64,000 bases of DNA from Silicimonas sp. (GCA_022819605.1 JAJEGW010000059.1:35100-99099), one strand, 5' to 3'; counted from the stretch's first letter, positions 1 through 9,606 are shown. Numbers and translations: made by a program. The notes: generated by a model from the sequence alone, not told the origin.

Positions 1-314
1 TCGGTCAGCGACAGGTAGGCAAGATTGCGGTCAAGCGATGCCGTCGGGCGCTTTCCGGTTTCCTGGATCGGATGCACCGGGAATTCCATGGCCGTCCCGC
101 CGGCTGCGTTCACGCCGTCGCGCACTCGCTTGGCCAGTTCGAGATGATGGCGGTTGCAGGGCTAAAGGTCGCTGCCGGTCTGGGCAATTCCAATGATGGG
201 CTTGCCGGATTGCAGTTCTTCAGAGGTCAGTCCGTAGTTGAGATATCGTTCGAGATAGAGCGCGGTCATCTCGCGATTGTCTGGATTGCTGAACCATTTC
301 CGGCTTCGAAGCAT
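1..314 (-). pseudogene. IlvD/Edd-family dehydratase, 5' part, interrupted by an in-frame amber codon
   Basis: Translating the minus strand from the ATG at 314 gives an N-terminus typical of the IlvD/Edd dehydratases (dihydroxy-acid or sugar-acid dehydratases): [13 protein letters not shown], then [33 protein letters not shown] and [17 protein letters not shown]. The frame runs open to the left edge, so the 3' part is outside the window. Codon 51 is TAG (164-162), between GSDL and PCNRHH. Relatives have Ser there, and TCG to TAG is a single base change. The Cys two residues later is the expected iron-sulfur ligand, so a product ending at codon 50 would be dead. A GAGGTGG sequence 9 bases upstream of the ATG supports the start. 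The gene lies 147 bp downstream of ubiB on the same strand. A base-call error is possible; otherwise this is a recent pseudogene. Confidence 0.85.
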
Positions 315-461
315 GGGTTTGGCCACCTCGGAATTTCCCCCGTTTTGCGTCGGGGTAGTCGAACGGGTTGGAGTTTTCTAGCGAAATGCGCATGCGAAGG
401 CATCCTTGGCGCGATGCGTTCCTGGCTGGTCTCGAAGCAAGACGTGCCCCCAATTCGAAAG

Positions 462-1982
462 CTAGATCAGGAATCCAATGCCAAATCCGATGACGGCAAT
501 GGCGACCAGTAACAACGCTCGACCAAGCCACGGTCGTCGATCCGGTGCGGCGGGCGCCCGCATCTGCCGAATCAGGATGTCCTCGGCAATCTCCGGCAGC
601 TTAGGCCCGAAGCGGTTCAGCACCCGCACCGTCCGAAGCGCCTCGCGGAGGACTGCCTTGGGCCCGACGTTTTCGGCGATGTAGCGCTCGACGGTTGGCC
701 GTGCGACGTTCCAGATGTTCACGTGCGGGTCAAGAGACCGCGCGACGCCTTCGACCACGACCATGGTTCTTTGCAGCAGCAGGAGCTCTGTCCGGGTCTC
801 CATTCCGAAGCGTTCCGTGACCTCGAAGAGGTGGCTCAGAAGCCTTCCCATGGAAATCCGGCTTGCCTCCATTCCGAAGATCGGCTCTCCGACGGCACGA
901 AGCGCTTGCGCGAATTCGGTGACATCCCGGTCCCTCGGGACATATCCGGCCTCGAAATGAACTTCGGCGACGCGCTGGTAATCCCTGCGAATGAAGCCGA
1001 TGAGGATCTCGGCGTAGACGCGGCGGGTATAGGCGTCGATCCGGCCCATGATCCCAAAGTCGAGGATCACGAGATCGCCGTTCCCGGCCACCCGCAGGTT
1101 TCCCTGATGCATATCGCCGTGAAAGTACCCATCACGCAGGGCATGGCTCAAGAATGTCGTCATCACCTTCTGGGCAAGCAGGATCCGGTCATGTCCCGCC
1201 CGGTCAAGAGCGTCTACGTCGCTGAGCGAAATGCCGTCCAGCCAGTCAAGCGTCAGCACCCGTCGAGATGACAAGTCCCACCGCGTCATGGGAATGCGGA
1301 TTCCTTCGTCCTTGGCCGCGTTTGCAGCGTATTCGGATACGTTCGCCGACTCGAGCCGAAGGTCCAGTTCGGCCATGACCACGCCCTCGAAATGTGCAAC
1401 GACATCAAGAGGTCTCAGCCGTCTCGATCCCGGCGCCAGCGTCTCGATCACGAGGGCGGCAAAATAGAAAGCGTCAATGTCGCGACGCATGTTCCGCACG
1501 ATCCTCGGACGCAGGACCTTGACGGCCACCGCTTCGCCCGAACCTGCAAGGCGGGCCTTGTGAACCTGCGCAATGGAGGCCGCCGCCACCGAGTCGGAGA
1601 ATTCCGAGAAGAGTTCATCGACGGGAGCGCCCAGTTCGGCTTCAACCACGTTCCTGGCTGCGACGGTCGGGAAGGGCGGCAGGTTGTCCTGGAGGAGGCG
1701 CAATTGCTCGGCCAGGTCGTGACCGACGACATCAGGCCTCGTCGACAGGGTTTGTCCGAGCTTGATGAATGCCGGCCCCATGGCCGTAAGCGCCCGGGTC
1801 ACCGTCGGCAGGTTCGCGTCACCCTTGTGCCCAAGCCACTTGAACGGCCAGCCGAGCACTCGCGCGGCAATGCGTACGGAACGCGGCGCATTCATGGCCT
1901 CCAGCACCGTCCGCATCGCCCCGGCGCGTTCAAAGGTGGCCCCGGCGCGAACGAGCCGAAAGATGTTGTGCGGCCCGCGCAT
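462..1982 (-). CDS. ubiB: UbiB, ABC1/AarF-type atypical kinase for ubiquinone biosynthesis
   Basis: This is a 506-residue member of the UbiB/ADCK protein-kinase-like family, needed for aerobic ubiquinone synthesis. It acts at the inner membrane as an ATPase or lipid-handling factor rather than as a hydroxylase. Visible motifs are the family KxGQ element (KLGQ, residues 74-77), the Ala-rich nucleotide loop AAASIAQVHKA (133-143), the invariant Lys of AVKV (155), HGDMHQGN (288-295) and DFG (308-310). A hydrophobic C-terminal segment (about 484-506) is the expected membrane anchor. Length is normal. The ATG follows the ubiE stop directly (TAGATG, no spacer), so ubiE and ubiB are cotranscribed and probably translationally coupled. 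Confidence 0.96.
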   Translation of the reverse strand: MRGPHNIFRLVRAGATFERAGAMRTVLEAMNAPRSVRIAARVLGWPFKWLGHKGDANLPTVTRALTAMGPAFIKLGQTLSTRPDVVGHDLAEQLRLLQDNLPPFPTVAARNVVEAELGAPVDELFSEFSDSVAAASIAQVHKARLAGSGEAVAVKVLRPRIVRNMRRDIDAFYFAALVIETLAPGSRRLRPLDVVAHFEGVVMAELDLRLESANVSEYAANAAKDEGIRIPMTRWDLSSRRVLTLDWLDGISLSDVDALDRAGHDRILLAQKVMTTFLSHALRDGYFHGDMHQGNLRVAGNGDLVILDFGIMGRIDAYTRRVYAEILIGFIRRDYQRVAEVHFEAGYVPRDRDVTEFAQALRAVGEPIFGMEASRISMGRLLSHLFEVTERFGMETRTELLLLQRTMVVVEGVARSLDPHVNIWNVARPTVERYIAENVGPKAVLREALRTVRVLNRFGPKLPEIAEDILIRQMRAPAAPDRRPWLGRALLLVAIAVIGFGIGFLI

Positions 1983-2735
1983 CTAGATTTTCCATCCCGA
2001 ATGCAGCGCCGCGATGCCCATGGTCAGGTTGCGATACCTGACCTGCTCAAACCCGGCCTGGCGGATCATCGCGGCAAATGAGTCCTGGTCCGGAAATTGA
2101 CGGATCGATTCGACTAGGTACCGATAGCTGTCCCTGTCCCCTGTGACCGCCTGGCCCAAGCGGGGGATCACGCTGAAGGAGTAGAGATCGTAGATTCCCC
2201 GCAAGGCCGGGACGGTCACTTGGGAGAACTCCAGCACCATCAGCCGCCCGCCAGGTCGAAGCACGCGGAAGCCCTCGGCCAGCGCGTCCCCGATCTTCGT
2301 GACGTTTCGAATGCCGAAGGAGATCGTGCACACGTCAAAGTCGGAATCCGGGAAGGGAAGGGACATCGCGTCGCCTGCCACCCATTCAACGCGGTCCGAA
2401 AGGCCGGACCTCTCGGCCCGCTTGCGTCCCTCGTCCAGCATGGGCTCCGTCAAGTCCACCACGACCGCGGACGCCCCGTGCGCGCGCTTCAGGAACCGGA
2501 GCGCAATGTCTCCGGTGCCGCCGGCCACGTCCAGAAGGCGCTGATGGCTTCGGGGCGCCAGCCAATCCATCATGGCATCCTTCCAGAGTCGATGAATGCC
2601 GCCGGACATGAGGTCGTTCATCAAGTCGTACCGTGACGCGACGCTCGAAAAGACGTCCTGGACAAGGCTGGCCTTTTCGTCCTCGCGAACCTCGCGGGCA
2701 CCGAAATGCGTCGTGTTTTCGTTTCCGTCGATCAT
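1983..2735 (-). CDS. ubiE: Demethylmenaquinone/2-polyprenyl-6-methoxy-1,4-benzoquinol C-methyltransferase UbiE
   Basis: SAM-dependent class I methyltransferase that carries out the C-methylation step of ubiquinone (and, where present, menaquinone) synthesis. The Rossmann SAM loop [10 protein letters not shown] is at about residues 67-76. YDLMNDLMS near residue 40 and the C-terminal [11 protein letters not shown] are UbiE signatures. The frame is open eight codons further upstream to a TTG at 2759. I chose the ATG at 2735 because AAGGG precedes it and related proteins start at the equivalent of this position; this gives 250 residues. It is the first gene of a ubiE-ubiB unit and is divergent from mutM, with about 290 bp of shared upstream DNA in which I see no gene. 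Confidence 0.95.
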   Translation of the reverse strand: MIDGNENTTHFGAREVREDEKASLVQDVFSSVASRYDLMNDLMSGGIHRLWKDAMMDWLAPRSHQRLLDVAGGTGDIALRFLKRAHGASAVVVDLTEPMLDEGRKRAERSGLSDRVEWVAGDAMSLPFPDSDFDVCTISFGIRNVTKIGDALAEGFRVLRPGGRLMVLEFSQVTVPALRGIYDLYSFSVIPRLGQAVTGDRDSYRYLVESIRQFPDQDSFAAMIRQAGFEQVRYRNLTMGIAALHSGWKI

Positions 2736-3029
2736 CACGCCCTTCGCAACGAGCCGCAAAACCCTGTCCTTGTATGTTCAGAAAACCAAGGGAATCAACC
2801 TCGCCCGCCGCTGATTCTGGTCCGCGGACAATGCGGGCAAATTCCCTTTGGAAGGCGGCATCCAATTCGGATATCATGCAGGAATGCCGCCCGCCCGAAA
2901 GGCACGGGACGGCGACTGGCAGGGCGGGCCACGTCCCGGAAGCCGTGAATGAGGAAGGGCGCGGTGCCATGGCGGCAGTAGAATCCGGCAATAGAACAAG
3001 CGTGTCAGAAACCTGTCCCTCGCACGGGC

Positions 3030-3881
3030 ATGCCTGAGCTTCCGGAGGTTGAGACCGTCCGCCGCGGCCTGCTGCCGGTGATGGAAGGCAAGCGGATCCT
3101 GCAGACCGACGTCAACCGGCCTGACCTTCGCTGGCCGTTCCCGGAGCGCATGGCGGAGCGGGTTTCGGGGACGCGGGTCATGTCGCTGCGACGCCGCTCC
3201 AAATTCCTGCTTGCGGACCTGTCGAGCGGAGAGACGCTGCTCGTTCATCTCGGCATGTCCGGTCGCATCCTGATTTCGGGTGACGCGCCAGGCGCATTCC
3301 AAATCCGGCACTCGATGCACGAGATGCATGATCACGTGGTGTTTCACATGGAAGGCGGCGCCCGCGTGACCTTCAACGACCCGCGCCGCTTTGGCGTCAT
3401 GGACCTGGTGGCGACGGCATCCGCGGAGCAGCATCGACTGCTGGCCGGGATCGGGCCGGAGCCGCTGGGGAATGCATTCGACGAAGTCTACCTGACCGAT
3501 GCCCTGAAGGGTCGCCGCACGCCCATAAAGTCCGCGCTCCTGGATCAGCGCGTTGTGGCCGGCCTGGGCAACATCTATGTCTGCGAGGTTTTGCATCGGG
3601 CGGGAGTCTCGCCGACCCGACGCGTGTCGCGCCTTGCCGCCAGAAGGATCGCGAGCCTTGTGCCGCATGTCCGGGATGTCCTGTCGGAGGCGATAGCTGC
3701 GGGCGGTTCAAGTCTTCGGGACTACCGGCAGGCGGACGGGGAACTGGGATACTTCCAGCACACGTTCCGCGTCTATGGCCGCGAAGGCGATCCCTGCGTG
3801 AAACCAGGCTGCGCCGGGCAGATCGTGCGCACCGTGCAGTCTGGACGGTCCAGCTTCCACTGCCCGAAATGCCAGCGTTAG
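3030..3881 (+). CDS. mutM: Formamidopyrimidine-DNA glycosylase (Fpg/MutM)
   Basis: Base-excision repair glycosylase/AP lyase that removes 8-oxoguanine and formamidopyrimidines. The start MPELPEVE supplies the N-terminal Pro nucleophile (Pro2) and Glu3. Lys58 in the RRRSKF segment is the expected beta-hairpin lysine. The C-terminus carries the zinc finger with Cys256, Cys261, Cys278 and Cys281, so the protein (283 residues) is complete. The exact MPELPEVE start fixes the initiation codon. It is followed 73 bp later by the enoyl-CoA hydratase gene on the same strand, an order I recall from Rhodobacterales chromosomes. Confidence 0.97.
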   Translation: MPELPEVETVRRGLLPVMEGKRILQTDVNRPDLRWPFPERMAERVSGTRVMSLRRRSKFLLADLSSGETLLVHLGMSGRILISGDAPGAFQIRHSMHEMHDHVVFHMEGGARVTFNDPRRFGVMDLVATASAEQHRLLAGIGPEPLGNAFDEVYLTDALKGRRTPIKSALLDQRVVAGLGNIYVCEVLHRAGVSPTRRVSRLAARRIASLVPHVRDVLSEAIAAGGSSLRDYRQADGELGYFQHTFRVYGREGDPCVKPGCAGQIVRTVQSGRSSFHCPKCQR

Positions 3882-3954
3882 GCCAGAGTTTGGCTTGAAC
3901 TGCCTCTTTTGATTGTTAAGGCTTCACGTGACCGAATCTGCTGGGACCGATCAC

Positions 3955-4731
3955 ATGGCCTTTGAAACGATCGTCGTCGAGACGGAAGACCACGTCACGA
4001 CCATTCGCCTGAACCGCCCGGACGTGATGAACGCGTTGAGCCTGGAGTTGCTCGGAGAGCTTTCTCGGGCGCTCGACGAAGCGTCTGCTGACGACAAGGT
4101 GCGCTGCATCATCCTGACAGGCTCAGAAAAAGCATTCGCTGCCGGCGCCGACATCAAGGAAATGTCGAACAAGACATTCGTGCAGGCACTGACGGAGGAT
4201 CTTTACACGGCAGAGACCGAGGCCATCCTGAAATGCCGCAAGCCGATCATTGCAGCCGTCGCCGGCTACGCCCTCGGCGGAGGATGTGAACTGGCCATGA
4301 CATGCGACTTCATCATCGCGGCGGACACGGCCAAGTTCGGTCAGCCCGAGATCAACCTTGGCATCGTCGCAGGCATCGGCGGCACGCAGCGCCTGACGCG
4401 TTTCGTGGGCAAGTCCAAGTCCATGGACATGCACCTGACCGGACGTTTCATGGATGCCGAGGAAGCCGAACGTGCGGGTCTCGTGAGTCGCGTCGTGCCG
4501 GCAAAGATGTTGATGGAAGAGGCCACATCCGCAGCGCGGCGCATCGCCGAGAAGTCGATGTTGACGAGCATGGTTGTGAAGGAAGCCGTGAATCGCAGCT
4601 ACGAAACGACCCTCCGCGAGGGCATCCTGTTCGAACGGCGGATGTTCCACGCGCTTTTTGCGTCCCACGACCAGGCTGAGGGCATGGCCGCCTTCGTGGA
4701 GAAGCGCGAACCTCGCTTCCGCGACAAATAG
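3955..4731 (+). CDS. Enoyl-CoA hydratase
   Basis: Crotonase-family protein of 258 residues that hydrates 2-trans-enoyl-CoA in fatty-acid beta-oxidation. The CoA/oxyanion-hole segments AGADIKEM (about 63-70) and ALGGGCELA (106-114) are present. Glu112 and Glu132 are spaced 20 residues apart like the two catalytic glutamates of well-studied enoyl-CoA hydratases, which argues for true hydratase activity. The open frame extends upstream to a TTG at 3913, but MAFETIVVE aligns with the family N-terminus and the ATG at 3955 is preferred. It lies between mutM and rpsT. Confidence 0.92.
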   Translation: MAFETIVVETEDHVTTIRLNRPDVMNALSLELLGELSRALDEASADDKVRCIILTGSEKAFAAGADIKEMSNKTFVQALTEDLYTAETEAILKCRKPIIAAVAGYALGGGCELAMTCDFIIAADTAKFGQPEINLGIVAGIGGTQRLTRFVGKSKSMDMHLTGRFMDAEEAERAGLVSRVVPAKMLMEEATSAARRIAEKSMLTSMVVKEAVNRSYETTLREGILFERRMFHALFASHDQAEGMAAFVEKREPRFRDK

Positions 4732-4872
4732 GGCCTTTTCAATGGCACGGGATTGCGTTATGCGCCCCGCCAGCATGCGCGTGGAGCCCGCTTAGGCTAT
4801 GTGTCTGCCGGTCAGGTGACCGGCCCGGGCTTCATCGCGAACAGATCAAGACCCGGAACAGGGACCACGAAC

Positions 4873-5136
4873 ATGGCCAACTCACCCCAATCCAAGAAAC
4901 GCGCGCGGCAGAACGTCCGTCGCCAGGCTGTCAACAAGGCGCGCCGCTCGCGCATTCGCACGCATCTCAGGAAGGTCGAGAACGCGATCACGTCAGGCGA
5001 CAAGGATGCGGCACAGGAAGAACTTCGAGCGATGCAGCCCGAACTGATGCGCGGCGTGACGAAGGGCATCTACCACAAGAACACGGCCGCTCGGAGATTG
5101 TCGCGCCTTGCCTCGCGCGTAAAGGCGATGACCTGA
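4873..5136 (+). CDS. rpsT: 30S ribosomal protein S20
   Basis: Small basic ribosomal protein (87 residues) that binds 16S rRNA in the body of the 30S subunit. The N-terminal [14 protein letters not shown], the [13 protein letters not shown] helix and the [18 protein letters not shown]-terminal segment are diagnostic. The frame is open for 40 codons further upstream, but the MANS start matches all relatives. In the Rhodobacterales I know, dnaA follows this gene; here the next gene is a convergent adenosyltransferase. Confidence 0.97.
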   Translation: MANSPQSKKRARQNVRRQAVNKARRSRIRTHLRKVENAITSGDKDAAQEELRAMQPELMRGVTKGIYHKNTAARRLSRLASRVKAMT

Positions 5137-5144
5137 TCCGATCA

Positions 5145-5164
5145 CAGGCCTTCCCGACGGCCTG
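5145..5164 (+). terminator. Inverted repeat after rpsT, possible terminator
   Basis: CAGGCC and GGCCTG pair across an 8-nt loop, starting 8 bases after the rpsT stop and placed between the two convergent genes. There is no clear T-run, so intrinsic termination is uncertain. Confidence 0.35.
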
Positions 5165-5191
5165 CTGCCGGGCTAGTATCCCGACAGGTGA

Positions 5192-5767
5192 CTAGCGGTT
5201 TGCACCCGGGGTCCAGAGGACATCGGCGCGGCCTTCGTCGTTTGCGATGCGAGCCGCGCAGAACAGCCAGTCTGAAAGGCGATTGAGATAGGCCAGCGCC
5301 GCCCCGTTTACCTCTTCCGCGCTTGCGAGTTCGGTGGTCAGGCGTTCCGCCCGCCGCGCAACAGTTCGGGCAAGATGCAAGTTTGCGGCGAGCGCGGACC
5401 CGGCCGGAAGCACGAATGACTTCAACGGCTCCAGCAGCTGGATCATCGCGTCGATTTCGGCCTCCAGCCGTTTTGTCTGGCCGTCTGACATCCTGAGAAC
5501 CGGATATCCGGCCTCGCCGTCCTTCTCCATGTCCGGGCGACAGAGGTCCGCTCCGAGATCAAACAGGTCGTTCTGAATGCGCGACAGGGCGTCGTCGACG
5601 GCATCGTCCTTGGCATGCAGCCTCGCAACGCCCAGTGCCGCGTTCAGTTCGTCCACGGTCCCGTACGCCGCGACCCGCACCGAATGCTTGGGCACGCGGG
5701 CATTGTCGCCAAGCGCAGTGTCGCCGCCGTCACCGGTTTTCGTGTAGATCTTGTTCAAGACGACCAT
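5192..5767 (-). CDS. Cob(I)yrinic acid a,c-diamide adenosyltransferase, PduO type
   Basis: ATP:cob(I)alamin adenosyltransferase (191 residues) that makes adenosylcobalamin. Family landmarks are IYTKTGDGG near the N-terminus (ATP binding), GTVDELNAALG, the RTVARRAER helix and NRLSDWLFCAAR near the C-terminus. The open frame begins far upstream, but the ATG at 5767 has a strong GAGGAG ribosome site 6 bases before it and gives the family N-terminus MVVLNKIYTKTG. It starts 10 bp after the stop of the upstream twin-transmembrane gene, so the two are probably cotranscribed. Confidence 0.93.
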   Translation of the reverse strand: MVVLNKIYTKTGDGGDTALGDNARVPKHSVRVAAYGTVDELNAALGVARLHAKDDAVDDALSRIQNDLFDLGADLCRPDMEKDGEAGYPVLRMSDGQTKRLEAEIDAMIQLLEPLKSFVLPAGSALAANLHLARTVARRAERLTTELASAEEVNGAALAYLNRLSDWLFCAARIANDEGRADVLWTPGANR

Positions 5768-5777
5768 TTCATTCTCC

Positions 5778-5975
5778 TCAGCCGACGAGGACAAATGCGA
5801 GGATAAGCATGACGGCAACGGCCTGCGCGTAGATTCGGTACCGCATGATCCTGTTGGCATGCTTGCGGTTGAAATCCCCTCCGCGGGCAAAACCGCCGAT
5901 TCCGGTCATGAGGACGAGAAGGACGATCACAACGGCGATCACCACCGGAATGAAGAGCGGGTTGTCGAGCGGCAT
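5778..5975 (-). CDS. Small twin-transmembrane protein (HIG1-like)
   Basis: A 65-residue protein with two hydrophobic helices (about residues 7-28 and 47-65) joined by the polar segment GGDFNRKHANRIMRYR. This layout matches the HIG1-domain twin-transmembrane proteins common in alphaproteobacteria, which are related to mitochondrial respiratory supercomplex factors. A role in cytochrome oxidase assembly or stability is inferred only from the family. The neighbouring adenosyltransferase gene follows after 10 bp. Confidence 0.85.
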   Translation of the reverse strand: MPLDNPLFIPVVIAVVIVLLVLMTGIGGFARGGDFNRKHANRIMRYRIYAQAVAVMLILAFVLVG

Positions 5976-6025
5976 GACTACTCCCTAGCGTCGTTGGACT
6001 GTCCGGGTGCAGCGAAAGGACCCGT

Positions 6026-6901
6026 TCAGCCACGCAGCAGGAATCGGTCCTGCATGCGCGTCGTCATGAACCTCTTTGCAAGGTAGATGAATTTCGTCGG
6101 GAACGTAACGCGGTATCTCGGGCGAGGGTTCGGATGCGTCAAGGCATGCGCGACGCGTCGTGTGACGGCGCTGGCGGGCAGCTCGAATGGGTCAGGTTCC
6201 GGTGAATCGGCGTAGAGCCGCGGCTCCAGCCTCTTCCGGTATTCGTCCGCCCTGGCGGAGGATGACACGTCGATCCACCGCTCGTAATGGGGGATCGAGT
6301 TCTGGCGGATGCTGCTTGTTATCGGCCCGGGCTCGATCAGGATCACGCGAATGCCGGTGCCTCTCAATTCCCGGCGCAGCGTATCGGCCCAGCCCTCGAC
6401 CGCGAACTTGGTCGAATTGTAGGAGCCGCGCCAGGGAAGCGCAAAGAAGCCGAGCACAGACGAGTTCATGAGGATTCTGCCGTGCCCTTGTCGCCGGAAG
6501 GTGGGCAGCAGGCATTTCGTCAACTCGTGCTGTCCGAAGAAGTTTGCCTCGAAATTGGCCCGCAACGCGTCGGTTGGAAGATCCTCAAGCAGGCCCGGGA
6601 CCGCGTAGGCGCCATTGTTGAAGACGGCGTCAAGCCTGCCGTCCGTTCGTGCAAGCACCTCGCGGACGGATTCCTTAATCCCCGCCTGGTCCGCGTAGTC
6701 CAGCACGAGGCTTTCCAGTCCTTCGTCTTCGAGCCGCGCGCAGTCCGATTTCTTGCGGCATGCGGCAAGGACCCGCCAGCCGCGCGCCGCCATGCCATGC
6801 GCAGCATCGTAACCGATGCCCGAGGAGCAACCGGTGATGAGCAGGGATTTTCGGTCGTCAGTCAAGTGGAGCAACTTCCCGGGTGAGTTGACGGTTCCCA
6901 T
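6026..6901 (-). CDS. Short-chain dehydrogenase/reductase
   Basis: Classical SDR (291 residues) with the NAD(P) loop TGCSSGIG (about 23-30), the NNGAY motif, and the catalytic Ser of MNSSVLG followed by YNSTK. The Arg-rich region after the first strand suggests NADP. The C-terminal tail (PRYRVTFPTKFIYLAKRF) resembles SDRs acting on retinoid- or steroid-like substrates, but the substrate cannot be read from sequence. Start choice is uncertain: the ATG at 6901 gives an N-terminal extension of about 15 residues before the first beta-strand. The next gene downstream on this strand begins 50 bp away. Confidence 0.85.
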   Translation of the reverse strand: MGTVNSPGKLLHLTDDRKSLLITGCSSGIGYDAAHGMAARGWRVLAACRKKSDCARLEDEGLESLVLDYADQAGIKESVREVLARTDGRLDAVFNNGAYAVPGLLEDLPTDALRANFEANFFGQHELTKCLLPTFRRQGHGRILMNSSVLGFFALPWRGSYNSTKFAVEGWADTLRRELRGTGIRVILIEPGPITSSIRQNSIPHYERWIDVSSSARADEYRKRLEPRLYADSPEPDPFELPASAVTRRVAHALTHPNPRPRYRVTFPTKFIYLAKRFMTTRMQDRFLLRG

Positions 6902-7581
6902 GGCAGTCTGCCCCGCTGCTTGTCAATATCACGCGATTGCGGACGCAGTACCGACCTTTCCTGTGGGTGATCCACCCTTCCTGCATCAAGATTCCAGAGC
7001 CGAGGGAGCAACCCGTTCTACCTGTCCATGGCGGCGCCCGGCCGAACGACGGAACAGGGGCCGGACTGGATCACGCGAGGCTCACCGCGGCACCGGTTGC
7101 GGCGGATGACACTTCGCGCATCTGTACGCTCATGGGCGAGCATCACGATATTGGCGTGCCGCTTATAGTGGATCAAACCTTCGGGCGTGCGGCCACGGAC
7201 GACAGCGGCGCCCCAAGCGCAACTTGCGCGGCGCGCGAGCATGCTTCACTGTTGGCGACGCGGCATCCAGGCCAGGTTTCGCGGCGACCCGCACACGTCG
7301 CAAACAAAACCGGCTCCCGGTCTGCGTGTTCCATGCTGCCGCCGGCCATGCGGCGCAAGGAACGTGCTTTCGACAGTCGTCTGGGTGGATTCCAAGGGTC
7401 GGATTGTGTGGAAAAAGTGAAGACGGTGAGCGTTGGCCGCACGGAAGGAATTGGTTGTCGGTTGTGATTGCGCGACGAATCGTGCACGGTAACGCTAAAT
7501 ATGGGGGCAAAGAGGGCGCGCGACGCATCAGCGTGAGTGGTGCTTGGGTTGTCTGATCAGGCAATTGAGAAAGGAGAGTCC
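6902..7581. other. Intergenic, 680 bp, no recognised gene
   Basis: This lies between the divergent SDR gene and the DUF1302 operon. Several open frames of 60-180 codons occur on both strands, but none gives a recognisable protein. The right end holds the DUF1302 ribosome site (AAGGAGAG just before the ATG at 7582), and the operon promoter should lie in the last 150 bp. I could not pick a clear -35/-10 pair. Confidence 0.6.
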
Positions 7582-9606
7582 ATGTTCTTTCAAGATAGTC
7601 GAAATTTCATCGTCCGACCTCCACGCCGATTGAATTCCAGGAATTTGCACGCAATTGGCAGGCTTTCTGCCCAAGCGGCTCTTGTTGTGCTTGGCACGTC
7701 GCTGCTCGGCGCGCCTGCAAACTCTCAGGGATTCTCGGCAGATGATGTGTCTGCGACCGCGAACTTTACGCTGAACCATGGCCTGACGTTCCGCGCCTCC
7801 AGACGTGACGATACCTTGTCTTCTGTCAACTCCGACGACGGCAACCGAAACTACGACCGCGGCCTTGTCAGCAATACGTCAAGCCTGACGGCGGAATTTG
7901 AGCTCACTGGAGGGAACCTGGGCCTGTTCGTCCGCATGCACGGCTTCGTTGACTTTGAGACCATGAGCGGCATGCGCGAGCGGACTCCACTTTCGGACGC
8001 GGCCAAGGATGTCGCGGGCCGAGACTTCCGGATTCTCGACCTCTATGCTTCCGGCGCTTTCGACCTAGGCGACATTCCGCTGGATGTGCGGGTCGGCAAC
8101 CAGGTGCTGAATTGGGGCGAAAGCACGTTTGTCCCGAACGGCATCAACGTGATCAATCCGATCGACGTGAGCCGGCTGCGTACGCCGGGCTCGGAGTTGC
8201 GTGACGCACTGGTGCCAGTGCCCATGGCGTATGTAGCGATCGAACCAATTCCCGATCTCTCGGTGGAGGGCTTCTACCAGGACGGCTGGAAGAAGACGGA
8301 AATCGATCCGGTCGGCACGTATTTCTCGAGCAACGACTACGTGGGCGCAGGCGGTCGAGAAGCCCTTCTTGCACTGCCGGACTTCAGCCAAATTTCGGAT
8401 TTTGTCCGGAATGCTCCGGGGCTGGAAGGTGCCATAAACGCTGATATTGCAGGCCTGGGACTGCAGTACAGCGCCGACGATCTCTTCCCTGCGATCGCGC
8501 GCACCAATGATCGGGAACCCCCGGATGACGGCCAGTACGGCATGGCGCTGCGCTACCTGTCTCTGGCAATGAACGATACCGAGTTCGGCTTCTACTTTGT
8601 CAATGCCCACAGCCGCTTGCCGCTAGTCACCGGCCGAGCGCCGACTAGGGGACAACTCTTGCAAAGTGCGGGTGTCGCCGGGGTTGTCAATCAGCAGAGC
8701 TTTGACAACTCGAAGCAGCTCTTGGCCACCCTGGCCGCCATTCAAAGCGGACTTCCGCCGAGTGCGGTTGGAACACAGCAAGGGCAAGCAGCTATCGGGC
8801 GAATACTCGCATCGCCGGAGTTCAAAGACGCAGTCAACCAATCAATCGAAGCCCTTGCTGCCTTCCATGCCATCGACAGCTACGCCAAGGCGGCGCGCTA
8901 TTTCGTGGAATACCCGGAAGATCTCAGGACCATTGGCGTGAGTTTCAATACCGTTCTGGGTGCCAGCGGCTGGGCGCTTCAGGGCGAATACTCCTTCCAT
9001 CCGGACCTGCCTCTGCAACGGGAGGAACAGTCTCTGTTCGCGGAGGCGCTGGCACCGATCGGATGCTTGCTACAGGGGGTCCCGTTCCAGAATCTTGGCC
9101 ATGTCCCCATGTGTCGGGCCGAGATCATCGGCAATGTTCTAGACGGTCACGTCAGGCGGGACGTGAGCCAGGCGCAGGTCACGGCGACACAGGTGTTTGG
9201 GCCCCTGTTTGGCTCCGATTCCACCGGTTTCATCGCCGAGGCGGCGGCCATGATGGTCCACGACATGCCTGACAGAACGGTGACTCCGATCGACACTCCC
9301 GGAGCGCGCGGCGACATGGCGGACGCGACGTCCTGGGGCTATCGGGGCGCGATATGGCTCGACTACCACAACGCCATCGGCGCAGCCCGGCTCACCCCCT
9401 ATCTCCAGTTCCAGCATGACGTCTCGGGTTCGAGCCCGGCCCCGTTCGGCCCGTTCGTCGGAGGGCGCAAGGTCGTGACGCTGGGGGTCGGAGCGAACTA
9501 CCTGGAACGCATGAGTGCAGATCTGTCTTACACGCTGCACGCCGGTCACCACAACGCATTGGAGGACAGGGACTTTGTGTCGATATCGTTCAACTACTCG
9601 TTCTAA
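7582..9606 (+). CDS. DUF1302 family outer-membrane beta-barrel protein
   Basis: A 674-residue exported protein. A signal-peptide-like hydrophobic stretch (AALVVLGTSLLGAPANSQG) ends at about residue 50, and the C-terminus is FNYSF, with the terminal Phe of outer-membrane barrels. The segment VRVGNQVLNWGESTFVPNGIN is strongly typical of DUF1302. I start at the ATG at 7582, which has AAGGAGAG 4 bases upstream. It is the first gene of a four-gene operon (DUF1302, DUF1329, YCF48, RND). This set is often found together in proteobacteria that handle lipids, steroids or hydrocarbons. A role as the outer-membrane part of a lipid transport system is inference. Confidence 0.9.
   Translation: MFFQDSRNFIVRPPRRLNSRNLHAIGRLSAQAALVVLGTSLLGAPANSQGFSADDVSATANFTLNHGLTFRASRRDDTLSSVNSDDGNRNYDRGLVSNTSSLTAEFELTGGNLGLFVRMHGFVDFETMSGMRERTPLSDAAKDVAGRDFRILDLYASGAFDLGDIPLDVRVGNQVLNWGESTFVPNGINVINPIDVSRLRTPGSELRDALVPVPMAYVAIEPIPDLSVEGFYQDGWKKTEIDPVGTYFSSNDYVGAGGREALLALPDFSQISDFVRNAPGLEGAINADIAGLGLQYSADDLFPAIARTNDREPPDDGQYGMALRYLSLAMNDTEFGFYFVNAHSRLPLVTGRAPTRGQLLQSAGVAGVVNQQSFDNSKQLLATLAAIQSGLPPSAVGTQQGQAAIGRILASPEFKDAVNQSIEALAAFHAIDSYAKAARYFVEYPEDLRTIGVSFNTVLGASGWALQGEYSFHPDLPLQREEQSLFAEALAPIGCLLQGVPFQNLGHVPMCRAEIIGNVLDGHVRRDVSQAQVTATQVFGPLFGSDSTGFIAEAAAMMVHDMPDRTVTPIDTPGARGDMADATSWGYRGAIWLDYHNAIGAARLTPYLQFQHDVSGSSPAPFGPFVGGRKVVTLGVGANYLERMSADLSYTLHAGHHNALEDRDFVSISFNYSF

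Noticed and set aside
162..164. Pyrrolysine or other recoding at the amber codon of the IlvD-like gene
   Set aside because: The residue is not one that needs a special amino acid, no recoding element is seen, and a one-base mutation or error is simpler.
6937..7467. 176-codon plus-strand frame upstream of the DUF1302 gene
   Set aside because: No start site with a ribosome site, no recognisable motif, and competing open frames on both strands.
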